A stretch of DNA of 64,000 nt. It comes from Opitutia bacterium Tous-C1TDCM. GTDB lineage: Bacteria > Verrucomicrobiota > Verrucomicrobiia > Opitutales > Opitutaceae. The position numbers and the translations under genes are program-made. The notes beneath the pieces were generated by a model, which saw only the letters and a list, made by a program, of their open reading frames with translations, did no database searches and was not told where the DNA came from. Of the stretch, positions 34,705 to 43,486 are shown piece by piece (position 1 is the first letter of the stretch; every line of letters starts with the position of its first letter). The DNA lies in NCBI GenBank assembly GCA_002288455.1, contig NEUS01000004.1, positions 1-64,000 of the forward strand, read 5' to 3'.

Positions 34705-37700
34705 ATGTATCTCAAGGCGCTCAAGCTCCACGGTTTTAAAAGCTTTGCCGACCCCACCACGCTCCGCTTCGAACCGGGGGTCACGGCCATCGTCGGGCCC
34801 AACGGTTGCGGCAAATCCAACGTCGCCGATTCGATCCGCTGGGTGCTCGGCGAACAGAGCGCGAAGGCACTGCGCGGCGGCAAGATGCAGGACGTCATTT
34901 TCGAGGGCGCGGACACCCGCAAGCCCGCGCAGATCTGCGAAGTGTCGCTGCTGCTGACCGATTGCGAAAAGCAACTCGGCTCCGAGTACCACGAGATCGA
35001 GATCATGCGCCGCGTGCACCGCGACGGCCAGAGCGAGTACGCGTTCAACGGCCAGCCCTGCCGCCTGAAGGATATCCAAAAGCTCTTCATGGATACCGGC
35101 ATCGGCCGGACCAGCTATTCGATCATGGCGCAGGGCCAGATCGACCAGATCCTTTCCTCCAAGCCCGAGGAACGCCGCGCGGTTTTCGAAGAGGCCGCCG
35201 GCATCACGAAGTACAAATCGCAACGCCGCGAGGCGATGCAGAAGCTGACGCTCACCGACCAGAACATGGCCCGCGTGGCCGATGTCATCGGCGAGGTCGG
35301 CCGCCAGATCGGCAGCCTCCGCCGCCAGGCTTCGAAGGCGATGCGTTACAAGCGGCTCAACCACCGCCTGCGCCACCTCGCGCTCGCGTGGAGCGGCTAC
35401 CAGCACGCGCAGTTATCCGACACCCTCGGCGCCCTGGAAACGAAGGTCGCCGCCCTGCGCGCCGCCGCGGACGAGCGCCGTTCCAATTTCGAAACCCAGG
35501 AATCCGCCCTGACCGAGAAACGCGCGCACCGCGGCCGGCTCAACCAGCGCGTGCAGGATGCGCAGCAGGCGGTCTTCGATCTGCGTTCCCAGCGCGAGGC
35601 CGCGGAAAACGCCGCCAATCTCGCCCAGATCAAACGCAGCGGCCTCGAGGACCGGCTCGGTTCCTCCCAGGCCAATCTCGGCGAAATCGAGATGCAGCTC
35701 CGCGAGGTATCCGCCCAGGTCGACACCGGCGCTTCCGACAAACAGATCCAGCTCGAATTGCTCGGCGGCAGCGACGCCACGTTCCAGGAACGCAACCGCG
35801 AGCTCACCGTCGTCGAAGGCGAATTGAGCCGGCTCGAACAGGAACTGAACCAGGCGAAATTCCATTTGCTCCAGATCGAGAGTTCGGTCGCCCGGCTCCG
35901 CACCGATTGCTCCGGCTACGAGGTCGACCAGAAGACCAGCGTCCACAAACACGATTCGCTCGCCCAGGAACTCGAGGGCGTGCGCCAGCAGCAGGCCGCC
36001 GCCGCCCAACTCGTCGCCGAGATCGAGGCCCGGCACGAAGAAGCGCAGGTCGAGAAATCGCGCGCGCACAACGACACCGTCGTCGCCCAGCAGACGATCA
36101 CCGACCTGACCCGCGAATTCCGCGACGCCCAGCGCAAGCTGCAGGACATCGACCGCCAGCTCGCGCAACGCACCGCGCGGCTGCGGCTGCTCCAGCAATT
36201 GCAGGAAAAGTGGGAAGGCTTCGGCGAAGGCGCCAAAGCCGTCCTCCAGGGCCGCCTCGAAGGCGCGCTGCAGGGCGCGAAGGTCACGCCGATCATGCAC
36301 GGCCTCGCCGTGAAGGCGGAGAGCGGGAAAGCGGTCGAAGCCATCCTCGGCAATGCCGCGGAAGCCATCAGCGTCAGCGATCTTTCCACCGCGCAGCGCA
36401 TCTTGGCCCAGCTTGAAACCGAGCAAATCGGCTCCGCGGTGCTCCGCGTCACCGAGATCGGCCTGCGTTCCGAAGGGTTCTTCGAATTGCCGCCGGGCCT
36501 CGTGCCGGCGGTCGACGCCGTCAGCGAGACCGAAGCCGGCCACCCGGCGCTCGGCGTCCTGCGCGAATCCTACATCGCCGACGACCTGAACGCGTTTCTC
36601 GAATTCTGGAAAGCCAACCCCGGCTTCGCGTTCCTCGCCGTCGCCACGCGCAAGGGCGACCTCGTCGACCGCCGCGGCCTCGTTTACGGCGGCCACCACA
36701 GCAGCAAGCGCGCGGCGCACAGCATCGTGCAGCGCGAAATCGATCTGCGCGAAACGGCCAAGGCCCTGGCCGACGACCAGAAGTCGCACGACGACCAGAA
36801 GGCCGTCATCGACGCCCTCAATCTCCGCCTCGCCGAGGCCGAGCAACTGCTCGAGCAGCGCCGCGCCGATGTGCTCGCCGCCACGCAGACGCTCGCGTCC
36901 GTGCAGGCCGAGCAGCGCAACGCGCAGCGCAACGCCGACGACCTCGCCAACCGCCTGACGCGGATGGAAAACGAAGTCACGGCCCTCGAACAATCCCGCA
37001 ACGAAGCCCACGCGCGCTGGGAAAAGGCCCAGACGGCGCTGGCCGCGGCCGACGGCACCGCCGCCGCGCAGCGCGAGACGATCCAGCGGCTCGAGACCCG
37101 CATCGTCGAGGTACGCACGGACCGCGACGTGAAGCGCGAGACGCTCGCGCAGGCGCGCCTCGAACTGGCGGAACGCCGCCAGAAGATCGAGGTGCTCGAC
37201 CGCGGGCTCGGCGAAATGGAACGCCGCCGCCAGCAACTCGGCGAGTTGCTCGGACAGCGCCAGGCCGAGATCGAGGCCTGGACCGCGCAGATCGACGAAC
37301 TGGAACAGACCTCCGCCGCGCAGCGCGCCCGCGCCGCCGAATTGGCCGAGACCTTCGGGGTGGCGCAGGATCAGGTGGAGCAGGTGCGCGTCGAGCTCGT
37401 CGAGGTGGAAAAAGAAATCCGCGGCCTCGAATCCGCGCAGACCGCGGTGCGCGACGAATCCGAAAACGCCCACGACCAGCTCAGCGCCCACGAGGTGAAG
37501 CTGGCGGAAAACCGGCAGCGCGCGCAGTTCATCGCGGAGGAAATCACCCGCGAGTTTTCCCTCGATATCTCCGGCATCGCCTGGCGCCGCCAGCTGTGGC
37601 GCGCCGACGACGAGCCCGAGGGCATCAAGGTGCTCGACCTCGACGAGGACGACGACGAGGGCGGAGCCGCGCCGGCCCCGGCCCCCGAGCCCGCCGCCGA

Positions 37701-38562
37701 ACCGGCCGCCGAGGGCGCCGAAGCGGCCGCGGCCCCGGCCAAGCGCCGCCGCAAAAAGAAGGAAGCCCGCGGCGAGCCGACGGACGACGATCTGAAGGCG
37801 CTGGACGCCACGGACTGGACGGCGATCAAGGTCGAAGTCGACGCGTTGCGCCAGCGGCTCAACAGCATGGGCGCGGTCAACCTCGTCGCGATCGAGGAAT
37901 ACGCGGAGCTCAAGCAGCGCCACGATTTCCTCGCCGGCCAGGTCAACGATCTCACCACGGCGAAGACCGAGCTGATGAAGGCGATCGACGAGATCAACCA
38001 GACCTCGATGCAGCAGTTCCAGGTCACCTTCGAGCAGATCAAAAAGAACTTCGAGTACACCTTCCACACGCTGTTCGGCGGCGGCCGGGCGCACCTCGAG
38101 TTGATCCAGGCCGAGGACATCCTCGAGAGCGGCATCGAGATCGTGGCGCAGCCCCCGGGCACGAAGCTCAAGGGCATCACGCTGCTCTCCGGCGGCCAGA
38201 AAACGCTGACCGCGGTCGCGCTGCTCTTCGCGCTCTACATGGTGAAGCCGTCGCCGTTCTGTCTGCTCGACGAACTCGACGCGCCGCTCGACGAATCGAA
38301 CATCGGCCGCTTCACGGAGCTGCTCAAAAAATTCGTCCACGAATCCCAGTTCATCATCATCACGCACAACAAGCGCACCGTCTCGGCGGCCAAGGCGATC
38401 TACGGCGTGACGATGGAGGAACGCGGTGTTTCCAAGACGGTGTCGATGCGCTTCAACCAGGAGCGCGGCGAGCCCGAGGCGCAGACCATGAACCTCGCGG
38501 AATCCGTCCGCGGCACGCAATTGGCGCCGGCGAAAACCGCTCCGGCGGCCGTGCCGGCGTGA
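34705..38562 (+). CDS. smc: chromosome segregation protein SMC
   Basis: A 1285-aa SMC ATPase, the core of bacterial condensin, that extrudes and organises DNA loops. The N-terminal head has Walker A GPNGCGKSN at residues 31-39 and SYSIMAQGQIDQIL. Two long coiled coils surround a hinge near residues 500-640 (VEAILGNAAEAISVSDLSTAQ). The C-terminal head has the signature LLSGGQKTLTAVALL near 1160 and Walker B FCLLDELDAPLD. About residues 980-1030 hold a Glu/Ala/Pro-rich then KRRRKKK-rich insert not found in model SMCs. The start is MYLKALKLHGFKSF at 34705; the track's upstream extension is not real. No scpA or scpB lies nearby. Confidence 0.96.
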   Translation: MYLKALKLHGFKSFADPTTLRFEPGVTAIVGPNGCGKSNVADSIRWVLGEQSAKALRGGKMQDVIFEGADTRKPAQICEVSLLLTDCEKQLGSEYHEIEIMRRVHRDGQSEYAFNGQPCRLKDIQKLFMDTGIGRTSYSIMAQGQIDQILSSKPEERRAVFEEAAGITKYKSQRREAMQKLTLTDQNMARVADVIGEVGRQIGSLRRQASKAMRYKRLNHRLRHLALAWSGYQHAQLSDTLGALETKVAALRAAADERRSNFETQESALTEKRAHRGRLNQRVQDAQQAVFDLRSQREAAENAANLAQIKRSGLEDRLGSSQANLGEIEMQLREVSAQVDTGASDKQIQLELLGGSDATFQERNRELTVVEGELSRLEQELNQAKFHLLQIESSVARLRTDCSGYEVDQKTSVHKHDSLAQELEGVRQQQAAAAQLVAEIEARHEEAQVEKSRAHNDTVVAQQTITDLTREFRDAQRKLQDIDRQLAQRTARLRLLQQLQEKWEGFGEGAKAVLQGRLEGALQGAKVTPIMHGLAVKAESGKAVEAILGNAAEAISVSDLSTAQRILAQLETEQIGSAVLRVTEIGLRSEGFFELPPGLVPAVDAVSETEAGHPALGVLRESYIADDLNAFLEFWKANPGFAFLAVATRKGDLVDRRGLVYGGHHSSKRAAHSIVQREIDLRETAKALADDQKSHDDQKAVIDALNLRLAEAEQLLEQRRADVLAATQTLASVQAEQRNAQRNADDLANRLTRMENEVTALEQSRNEAHARWEKAQTALAAADGTAAAQRETIQRLETRIVEVRTDRDVKRETLAQARLELAERRQKIEVLDRGLGEMERRRQQLGELLGQRQAEIEAWTAQIDELEQTSAAQRARAAELAETFGVAQDQVEQVRVELVEVEKEIRGLESAQTAVRDESENAHDQLSAHEVKLAENRQRAQFIAEEITREFSLDISGIAWRRQLWRADDEPEGIKVLDLDEDDDEGGAAPAPAPEPAAEPAAEGAEAAAAPAKRRRKKKEARGEPTDDDLKALDATDWTAIKVEVDALRQRLNSMGAVNLVAIEEYAELKQRHDFLAGQVNDLTTAKTELMKAIDEINQTSMQQFQVTFEQIKKNFEYTFHTLFGGGRAHLELIQAEDILESGIEIVAQPPGTKLKGITLLSGGQKTLTAVALLFALYMVKPSPFCLLDELDAPLDESNIGRFTELLKKFVHESQFIIITHNKRTVSAAKAIYGVTMEERGVSKTVSMRFNQERGEPEAQTMNLAESVRGTQLAPAKTAPAAVPA

Positions 38563-38573
38563 GGGGAAGGGGA

Positions 38574-38608
38574 GTTGAGAGTTGAGGGTTGAGAGTTGAG
38601 AGAACGGA
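38574..38608 (+). repeat. GTTGARN heptamer array
   Basis: GTTGAGA GTTGAGG GTTGAGA GTTGAGA GAACGGA, starting 11 bases after the smc stop. The last unit is a variant of the GATCGAT end seen in other arrays. Confidence 0.82.
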
Positions 38609-38678
38609 CTTCGTCGCGGCGAAGGGCGGACGCGAAGGTCGGCTCTTCCCCGATGCGTTCCACGGCGGCTTCATCCTG

Positions 38679-39233
38679 ATGAAAGCGGAAGTTGGAAAAC
38701 GTAGCCGCCGGGGGCAAGCCGTGCCGGTGCTGCTGACGGCGCGGCTGCGGTTGCGGCCGCTGGCGGTCGGGCGGGATGCGGCCTTTGTGCGCGAATTGGT
38801 CAACGAGCCCGGTTGGTTGCGGCATATCGGCGACCGCGGGATCCGGACCCTCGCGGCGGCGCGGGCCTATATCCGGCAGGGCCCGCGCACGATGTATGCG
38901 GAATTTGGATTCGGGTTGCTGGCGGTGGAGTTGCGGCGGGGCGGGGCGCCGGTCGGCATCTGCGGACTGATCAAGCGGCCGGGGCTGGACGACATCGACC
39001 TCGGGTATGCCTTGCTCGCGCGGCGCGAAGGCCGGGGCTATGCCGCCGAGGCGGCGGCAGCCGTGCTGGCAGACGGCGTGGGGCGGCTCGGCCTGCGGCG
39101 CGTGGCGGCGATCACGTCGCCGGACAACGCGCGCTCGATCCGGCTGCTGGAGAAACTGGGCTTCCGGTTCGAGCGGAGGCTGCGGCTGAAACCGGACGGA
39201 CCGGAGAGCCGGTGCTTTGTCCGCGAAGTTTGA
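38679..39233 (+). CDS. GNAT-family N-acetyltransferase (RimJ/RimL type)
   Basis: A 184-aa acetyltransferase of the Acetyltransf_3 type, which transfers an acetyl group from acetyl-CoA to an amine or protein N-terminus. LLTARLRLRPLAV is the usual first strand. ICGLIKRPGLDDIDLGYALLARREGRGYAAEA holds the CoA-binding RxxGxA-like loop, and SIRLLEKLGFRFERRL is the C-terminal motif. The start is uncertain: ATG 38679 adds 14 residues before a GTG at 38721 that gives the canonical MPVLLTARLRLRPL. The substrate is unknown. Confidence 0.82.
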   Translation: MKAEVGKRSRRGQAVPVLLTARLRLRPLAVGRDAAFVRELVNEPGWLRHIGDRGIRTLAAARAYIRQGPRTMYAEFGFGLLAVELRRGGAPVGICGLIKRPGLDDIDLGYALLARREGRGYAAEAAAAVLADGVGRLGLRRVAAITSPDNARSIRLLEKLGFRFERRLRLKPDGPESRCFVREV

Positions 39234-39412
39234 ACCGGGAAACCGCCGTTGAAACCGCGGATTGCACGGCCGGGCACGGATGAAATGTCGGTCGGGATCC
39301 GTGTGATCCGTGGTCCAAACCGCCGGGCTTGGTCGAAGCATCCCGGCCGCCCGCTTGCGCCCGCAGCTGCAGGCGGGCGGAGCGGCCGGCAAGGGCCGGG
39401 CGAATCGGCGGA

Positions 39413-42085
39413 TCAGAAGTCCGTCGAGGCGGAGAGACGGAAGGTCCGCGGATCGCCCCACGAGCCGCTGCCGATGGCGGCGGAGCGGAAGTATTCCTTG
39501 TCGAAAAGGTTGTCGATGTTCAGCTGGAAGCTCGTGTTGCGGTTGAAGATTTTCCGCGAGTACCCGAAGAACGCGTTGTAGAGCGAATAGGCGGGCGACC
39601 AGACCTGGGTGGGAGTCGCGTTGGCGGCGGCGATCGCCGCGGTGCCGCGGTAGGTGCGCAGGCGCCAGTTCATGCCGCCGCCGACGGAGAAGCCTTTGAG
39701 GGCGCCATCGCCGAAGGCGTAACGGCCGAAGAAATTGCCGCGGGCCTTGGTGTAGCCGCCGTTGGGCACGCCTTCGGGAATCGTGATCAGGAGGTCGTCG
39801 AGAATCGGCGTGGCGCGGTTCTGCGCCTTGGCGGCATCGCGGAACGCCTTCAGGAGAGGCACGCGGTCGGTGTTGACGACCTTGTTGTCGGCGTAGGTGG
39901 CGGTGAGCCGGAGGCCTTTGAGCGGCGAGGCGATGACCTGGACTTCGTTGCCGCGGGTCAGCGTCGTCTGGTAGTCGGCGGTGGCCGTGACGTTGAAGTC
40001 GCCGGGGAAAATGGCGACGAGTTCGTCGCGCAGCGCGGTGGTGATGCCGGGGACGGCATAGCGGGCGTTCGGGGTGAAGTTCTTGTAGCGGACGAGATTC
40101 ACCTCGAGTTTGCCCTGGAGGAACGAGAAGCGTGCGGAGAGATCGGTGCCTTCGCCGACCGGGATGCTCTGGAGTTCGCCGGAATTGAAGGTGGCGGCGC
40201 CCTGGCCGACGGAGATGCGGAACGACTGCGCGTAGTTGTAGCCGAGGGCGAACATGTCGTTGAAACGGAGCACGCCGCCGTAATTGGCGCCGTCGACCTT
40301 GTACTGGACGTACTTGAGGGCGGGGGTGTTGAAGGACTCGATCTCGTCGACCTGCCACTGGGCCTGCGGGCGGACGAGGCCGCGGATCGTGCGCATATTG
40401 AAGTGGTCGCGCCGGTATCCGATCATCGTATACAGGTGGTTGTTGAAGTAGGTGCCGGAGGCGCCGACGCCCCAGGACGGGGTGTAGAAGCGGCGGTCGA
40501 TGAAGTGGCCGGTGGCGGCGCGCCCGGCGAGGTCGGGCAGGTAGGCGGAGACGCCGGGGATGGCCGACACATCGTCGGTCCGGTCGGGATTCAGGCCGTC
40601 GCGCAGGTAGTACCGGCGGTAGAAGCGGTTCGCGATGTGGACGGTGCGGTTGGCGGCGAAGGCGGCGGCGGTGAGGGCGGGGTTGATGGCGCCGACCCAG
40701 TTGGGACTGGCCGGATCGATGTACTCGACGTACTTGGGCTTCTTCTGGCCGGGATTGTCCTGGTGCTGCTGGACGTTGACGACGAACTGTTGCTTGAACC
40801 AGCGGGTCTCGAGGTCGTACACGGCGGAGAAGCGGATGTCGCGGACGATGTTGCCGTCGATGCTGCGGGTGCGGAAGTACTCGGTGTAGAGCTCGTTGAA
40901 GTAGGGGTTGGCCTGGCCGTTCGGGAGCAGGGGGCTGCGGTCGCGGACGATGTTGCGCGAGTTGATCGTACGGTTGTCGAGTTTCTGCTGGTAGAAATTG
41001 CCGGTGACCTGGAGGTGGAGATTTTTGCCGATGTGGTGCTCGGCCTCGAGGGTGAACGAGGTGGTGGCGTTTTGGTAAAGGCTTTCGGGGCCGTTCGTCT
41101 GCGTGCGCTTCGGGATCAGCGCCGTATCGGTGATGGCGATGGCGGGGCCGGTGCTGATGACGCGGCCCTGGCCCCTGAAGCCGGTGCCGGTGGCGGTATT
41201 GTAGATGTAGCCGACGTTGCCGAGCGTGGCGGTGGCGGCGCGGGAGAAGGCGTCGACGAACATACCCTGCGAGAGCACGGACTTGGTTTTGCCGTATTCC
41301 GCCATGGCGCTGATCGTGGTCTGCTTGAAGGGCCGGTAAGTGACGGCGCCGTAGAGACCGCGGAAGTCGCGGCGGACGTTGTCGATCCAGGATTCGCTTT
41401 GGTGCGAAACGGCGGCGAGACGGACGGCGACCTTGTTGCGGACGAGGGTACGGTTGAAATCGAGCTCGGCGCGGCGGGTCTCGAAGCTGCCGACCATGAC
41501 CTTGGCGCGGTTGAAGTTGCGGTTGATCTGGCCGCGCTTGGTGATCTGGTTCTGGGCGCCGCCGACATCGGCCTCGCCGTAGAGGAAGGCATTGGGCCCG
41601 CGGAGTTCCTCGACGCGCTCGGTCGAGAAGGCGTCCATCGGCGAGTACCAGATCCAGCCGTTGCGGAGCGCGTAGGCGTTGGCGACGCCGCGGAGGATGA
41701 CGCGGCTTTGCACGGTGGCATTGGGATCCGGGTTGGATTCGCCGGAAATCATCCACGTCGACATTTCCTCCATCGTCGTGAGGCCGAGGTCGGAAATGAA
41801 CTGGGCGTTCATGATGGAGATCGAGTTGGCGACGTTCTTGAGCTCCTGCACGGTGCGCATGCCGGAGGTCGTCTGCTGCGTGCCGTAGCCGGTGTCGGCG
41901 TCGTCGGTCACCGTGAACACGGAGAGCCGGATCGCCTCGTCCTTGCGGGCGGCCTCGGCGGCGGGCGCGGGGGCGACGGCCGGGGCGGCAGGCGCGGTCT
42001 GGGCGTGAAGGCCGGGCAGGGCCAGCGGCAAAAACACGGCGAGCGCGGCGGCTCGGCGAAGGAGGGCAATTACGGTGGATTTCAC
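39413..42085 (-). CDS. TonB-dependent outer-membrane receptor (large)
   Basis: An 890-aa TonB receptor starting at GTG 42085. The signal peptide is about residues 1-29 (ending LHAQ). The post-signal stretch IRLSVFTVTDDADTGYGTQQTTSGMR is a motif common in large receptor families of Verrucomicrobiota and is a main reason for the taxonomic guess. A plug (SISIMNAQFISDLG, QSRVILRGVANAYALRNGW, VEELRGPNAFLYGEADVGGAQN) leads into a 22-strand barrel with many aromatic strand ends, finishing RLSASTDF. The ligand is unknown. It is divergent from a Tat-exported MocA-like oxidoreductase, which suggests sugar-derived substrates. Confidence 0.9.
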   Translation of the reverse strand: MKSTVIALLRRAAALAVFLPLALPGLHAQTAPAAPAVAPAPAAEAARKDEAIRLSVFTVTDDADTGYGTQQTTSGMRTVQELKNVANSISIMNAQFISDLGLTTMEEMSTWMISGESNPDPNATVQSRVILRGVANAYALRNGWIWYSPMDAFSTERVEELRGPNAFLYGEADVGGAQNQITKRGQINRNFNRAKVMVGSFETRRAELDFNRTLVRNKVAVRLAAVSHQSESWIDNVRRDFRGLYGAVTYRPFKQTTISAMAEYGKTKSVLSQGMFVDAFSRAATATLGNVGYIYNTATGTGFRGQGRVISTGPAIAITDTALIPKRTQTNGPESLYQNATTSFTLEAEHHIGKNLHLQVTGNFYQQKLDNRTINSRNIVRDRSPLLPNGQANPYFNELYTEYFRTRSIDGNIVRDIRFSAVYDLETRWFKQQFVVNVQQHQDNPGQKKPKYVEYIDPASPNWVGAINPALTAAAFAANRTVHIANRFYRRYYLRDGLNPDRTDDVSAIPGVSAYLPDLAGRAATGHFIDRRFYTPSWGVGASGTYFNNHLYTMIGYRRDHFNMRTIRGLVRPQAQWQVDEIESFNTPALKYVQYKVDGANYGGVLRFNDMFALGYNYAQSFRISVGQGAATFNSGELQSIPVGEGTDLSARFSFLQGKLEVNLVRYKNFTPNARYAVPGITTALRDELVAIFPGDFNVTATADYQTTLTRGNEVQVIASPLKGLRLTATYADNKVVNTDRVPLLKAFRDAAKAQNRATPILDDLLITIPEGVPNGGYTKARGNFFGRYAFGDGALKGFSVGGGMNWRLRTYRGTAAIAAANATPTQVWSPAYSLYNAFFGYSRKIFNRNTSFQLNIDNLFDKEYFRSAAIGSGSWGDPRTFRLSASTDF

Positions 42086-42289
42086 GGGCTTGCTTGTTGG
42101 GATCCGATTCCGCCGGAAGTCGGCGGAACGCCGAAAATCAGTCGCCGCGGGACCGTATCGGGTCGAGCCAAGTCAACGCCCGGTTACCAAGCAAGCGGGA
42201 ATCGGATTGGACTCGGTAACAATCCCGTTGCACAACTCCGCCGCGTGCCCGGAAGGCAACCCCGCCGGCTCCGGTCCGTCCCGCCCACT

Positions 42290-43462
42290 ATGAATCGCCG
42301 CAAGTTTCTCACCCGCGCCGCCGGCACGCTGGCCGCCGGATCCTTGGCCCCCGTGTTGGTCCGCTCCGCCGCCGGCGCCGAACCCGCGGCCGTGCCCGTA
42401 TCGAAATCGCCGTACGCGCCGCGGCCGAAGCCGCAGCCGGTGGTGAAACCGGGCGAATTTGTTTTCGCCTCGGCCCACTTCGACCACGGCCACATCACGG
42501 GACAGACTTCGGCGCTGATCGCCGCGGGCGCGACGCTGAAGTGGGCCTACGAGCCGGATCCGAAGAAACTCGCCGACTTCCGGAAACGTTTTCCGCAGGC
42601 CAAGGTCGCGCGGTCGCTCGACGAGATCCTCGCCGATCCCGAGGTGAAACTCGTCAATGCCGCGGCCGTGACTTCGGAACGCGGTGCGCTCGGCTGCCGC
42701 GTGATGCAGGCCGGCAAGGATTACTTCACGGACAAGGCGCCGTTCACCACGCTCGCGCAATTGGCGGAAGCCAAGGCCGTCGCCGCGCGCACGGGCCGCA
42801 AGTACATGGTTTACTACAGCGAACGCCTGACCTCCGAGGCCGGCATGTTTGCCACGGATCTGATCCAGGACGGCGTCATCGGCCGCGTCGTGCAGGTCGT
42901 CGGCCTCGGGCCGCACCGGCTGGGCAAGGCGGGCCGGCCGGCCTGGTTTTTCGAACGCGAGAAGTTCGGCGGCATCCTCTGCGATATCGGCAGCCACCAA
43001 TGCGAGCAGTTCCTCGCGTACGCCGGGGCGAAGGACGCGACGGTGACCTCGGCCGCGGTCGGCAATTTCGCGAATCCGGACCAACCGGAGTTCGAGGATT
43101 TCGGCGAGGCCTCGTTGGTCGGCGACAACGGGTCGACGAACCAATTCCGCGTCGACTGGTTCACGCCCGACGGCCTCGGCACCTGGGGCGATGGCCGCAC
43201 CTTTGTGCTCGGCACCAAAGGCTATATCGAGCTGCGCAAGAACCTCGACGTCGCGAAGGAGAAGCGCGGCAACCACGTCTTCGTCGTCGACCAGAAGGGC
43301 GAGCATCACCTCAAGGTCGACGGCCAAGTGGGCGCGCGGTTCTTCGGCGAGTTCATTCTCGATTGTCTGAACCGCACCGAAAAGGCGATGACGCAGGCCC
43401 ATGCTTTCAAGGCGGCGGAATTGTGTCTCAAGGCGCAGGCGGCGGCCCGGCGGCTGACTTGA
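42290..43462 (+). CDS. Tat-exported Gfo/Idh/MocA-family oxidoreductase
   Basis: A 390-aa NAD(P)-dependent sugar/inositol-dehydrogenase-like protein with a twin-arginine signal (MNRRKFLTRAAGTLAAGSLAPVL). The N-terminal dinucleotide domain includes FRKRFPQAKVARSLDEILADPEV and DKAPFTTLAQLAEAK, with the DKAP segment replacing the usual EKP. The C-terminal domain has FGGILCDIGSHQCEQFLAYAG and a GHG-like catalytic His region. Such exported oxidoreductases are abundant in Verrucomicrobiota and Planctomycetota and take part in sugar modification outside the cytoplasm. It lies between two TonB receptors, 25 bases before the second, so it may share an operon with that receptor. Confidence 0.87.
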   Translation: MNRRKFLTRAAGTLAAGSLAPVLVRSAAGAEPAAVPVSKSPYAPRPKPQPVVKPGEFVFASAHFDHGHITGQTSALIAAGATLKWAYEPDPKKLADFRKRFPQAKVARSLDEILADPEVKLVNAAAVTSERGALGCRVMQAGKDYFTDKAPFTTLAQLAEAKAVAARTGRKYMVYYSERLTSEAGMFATDLIQDGVIGRVVQVVGLGPHRLGKAGRPAWFFEREKFGGILCDIGSHQCEQFLAYAGAKDATVTSAAVGNFANPDQPEFEDFGEASLVGDNGSTNQFRVDWFTPDGLGTWGDGRTFVLGTKGYIELRKNLDVAKEKRGNHVFVVDQKGEHHLKVDGQVGARFFGEFILDCLNRTEKAMTQAHAFKAAELCLKAQAAARRLT

Positions 43463-43486
43463 TCCGCGGCGCCGGCGGGCGTTACG

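Noticed and set aside
35413-38520. 1035-aa minus-strand ORF opposite smc
   Set aside because: Antisense of a textbook SMC with Walker and signature motifs; no independent family sequence.
42182-42220. GTTACC / GGTAAC pair between a TonB receptor and the MocA-like gene
   Set aside because: Only six bases per arm with a long spacer; not enough to call an operator.
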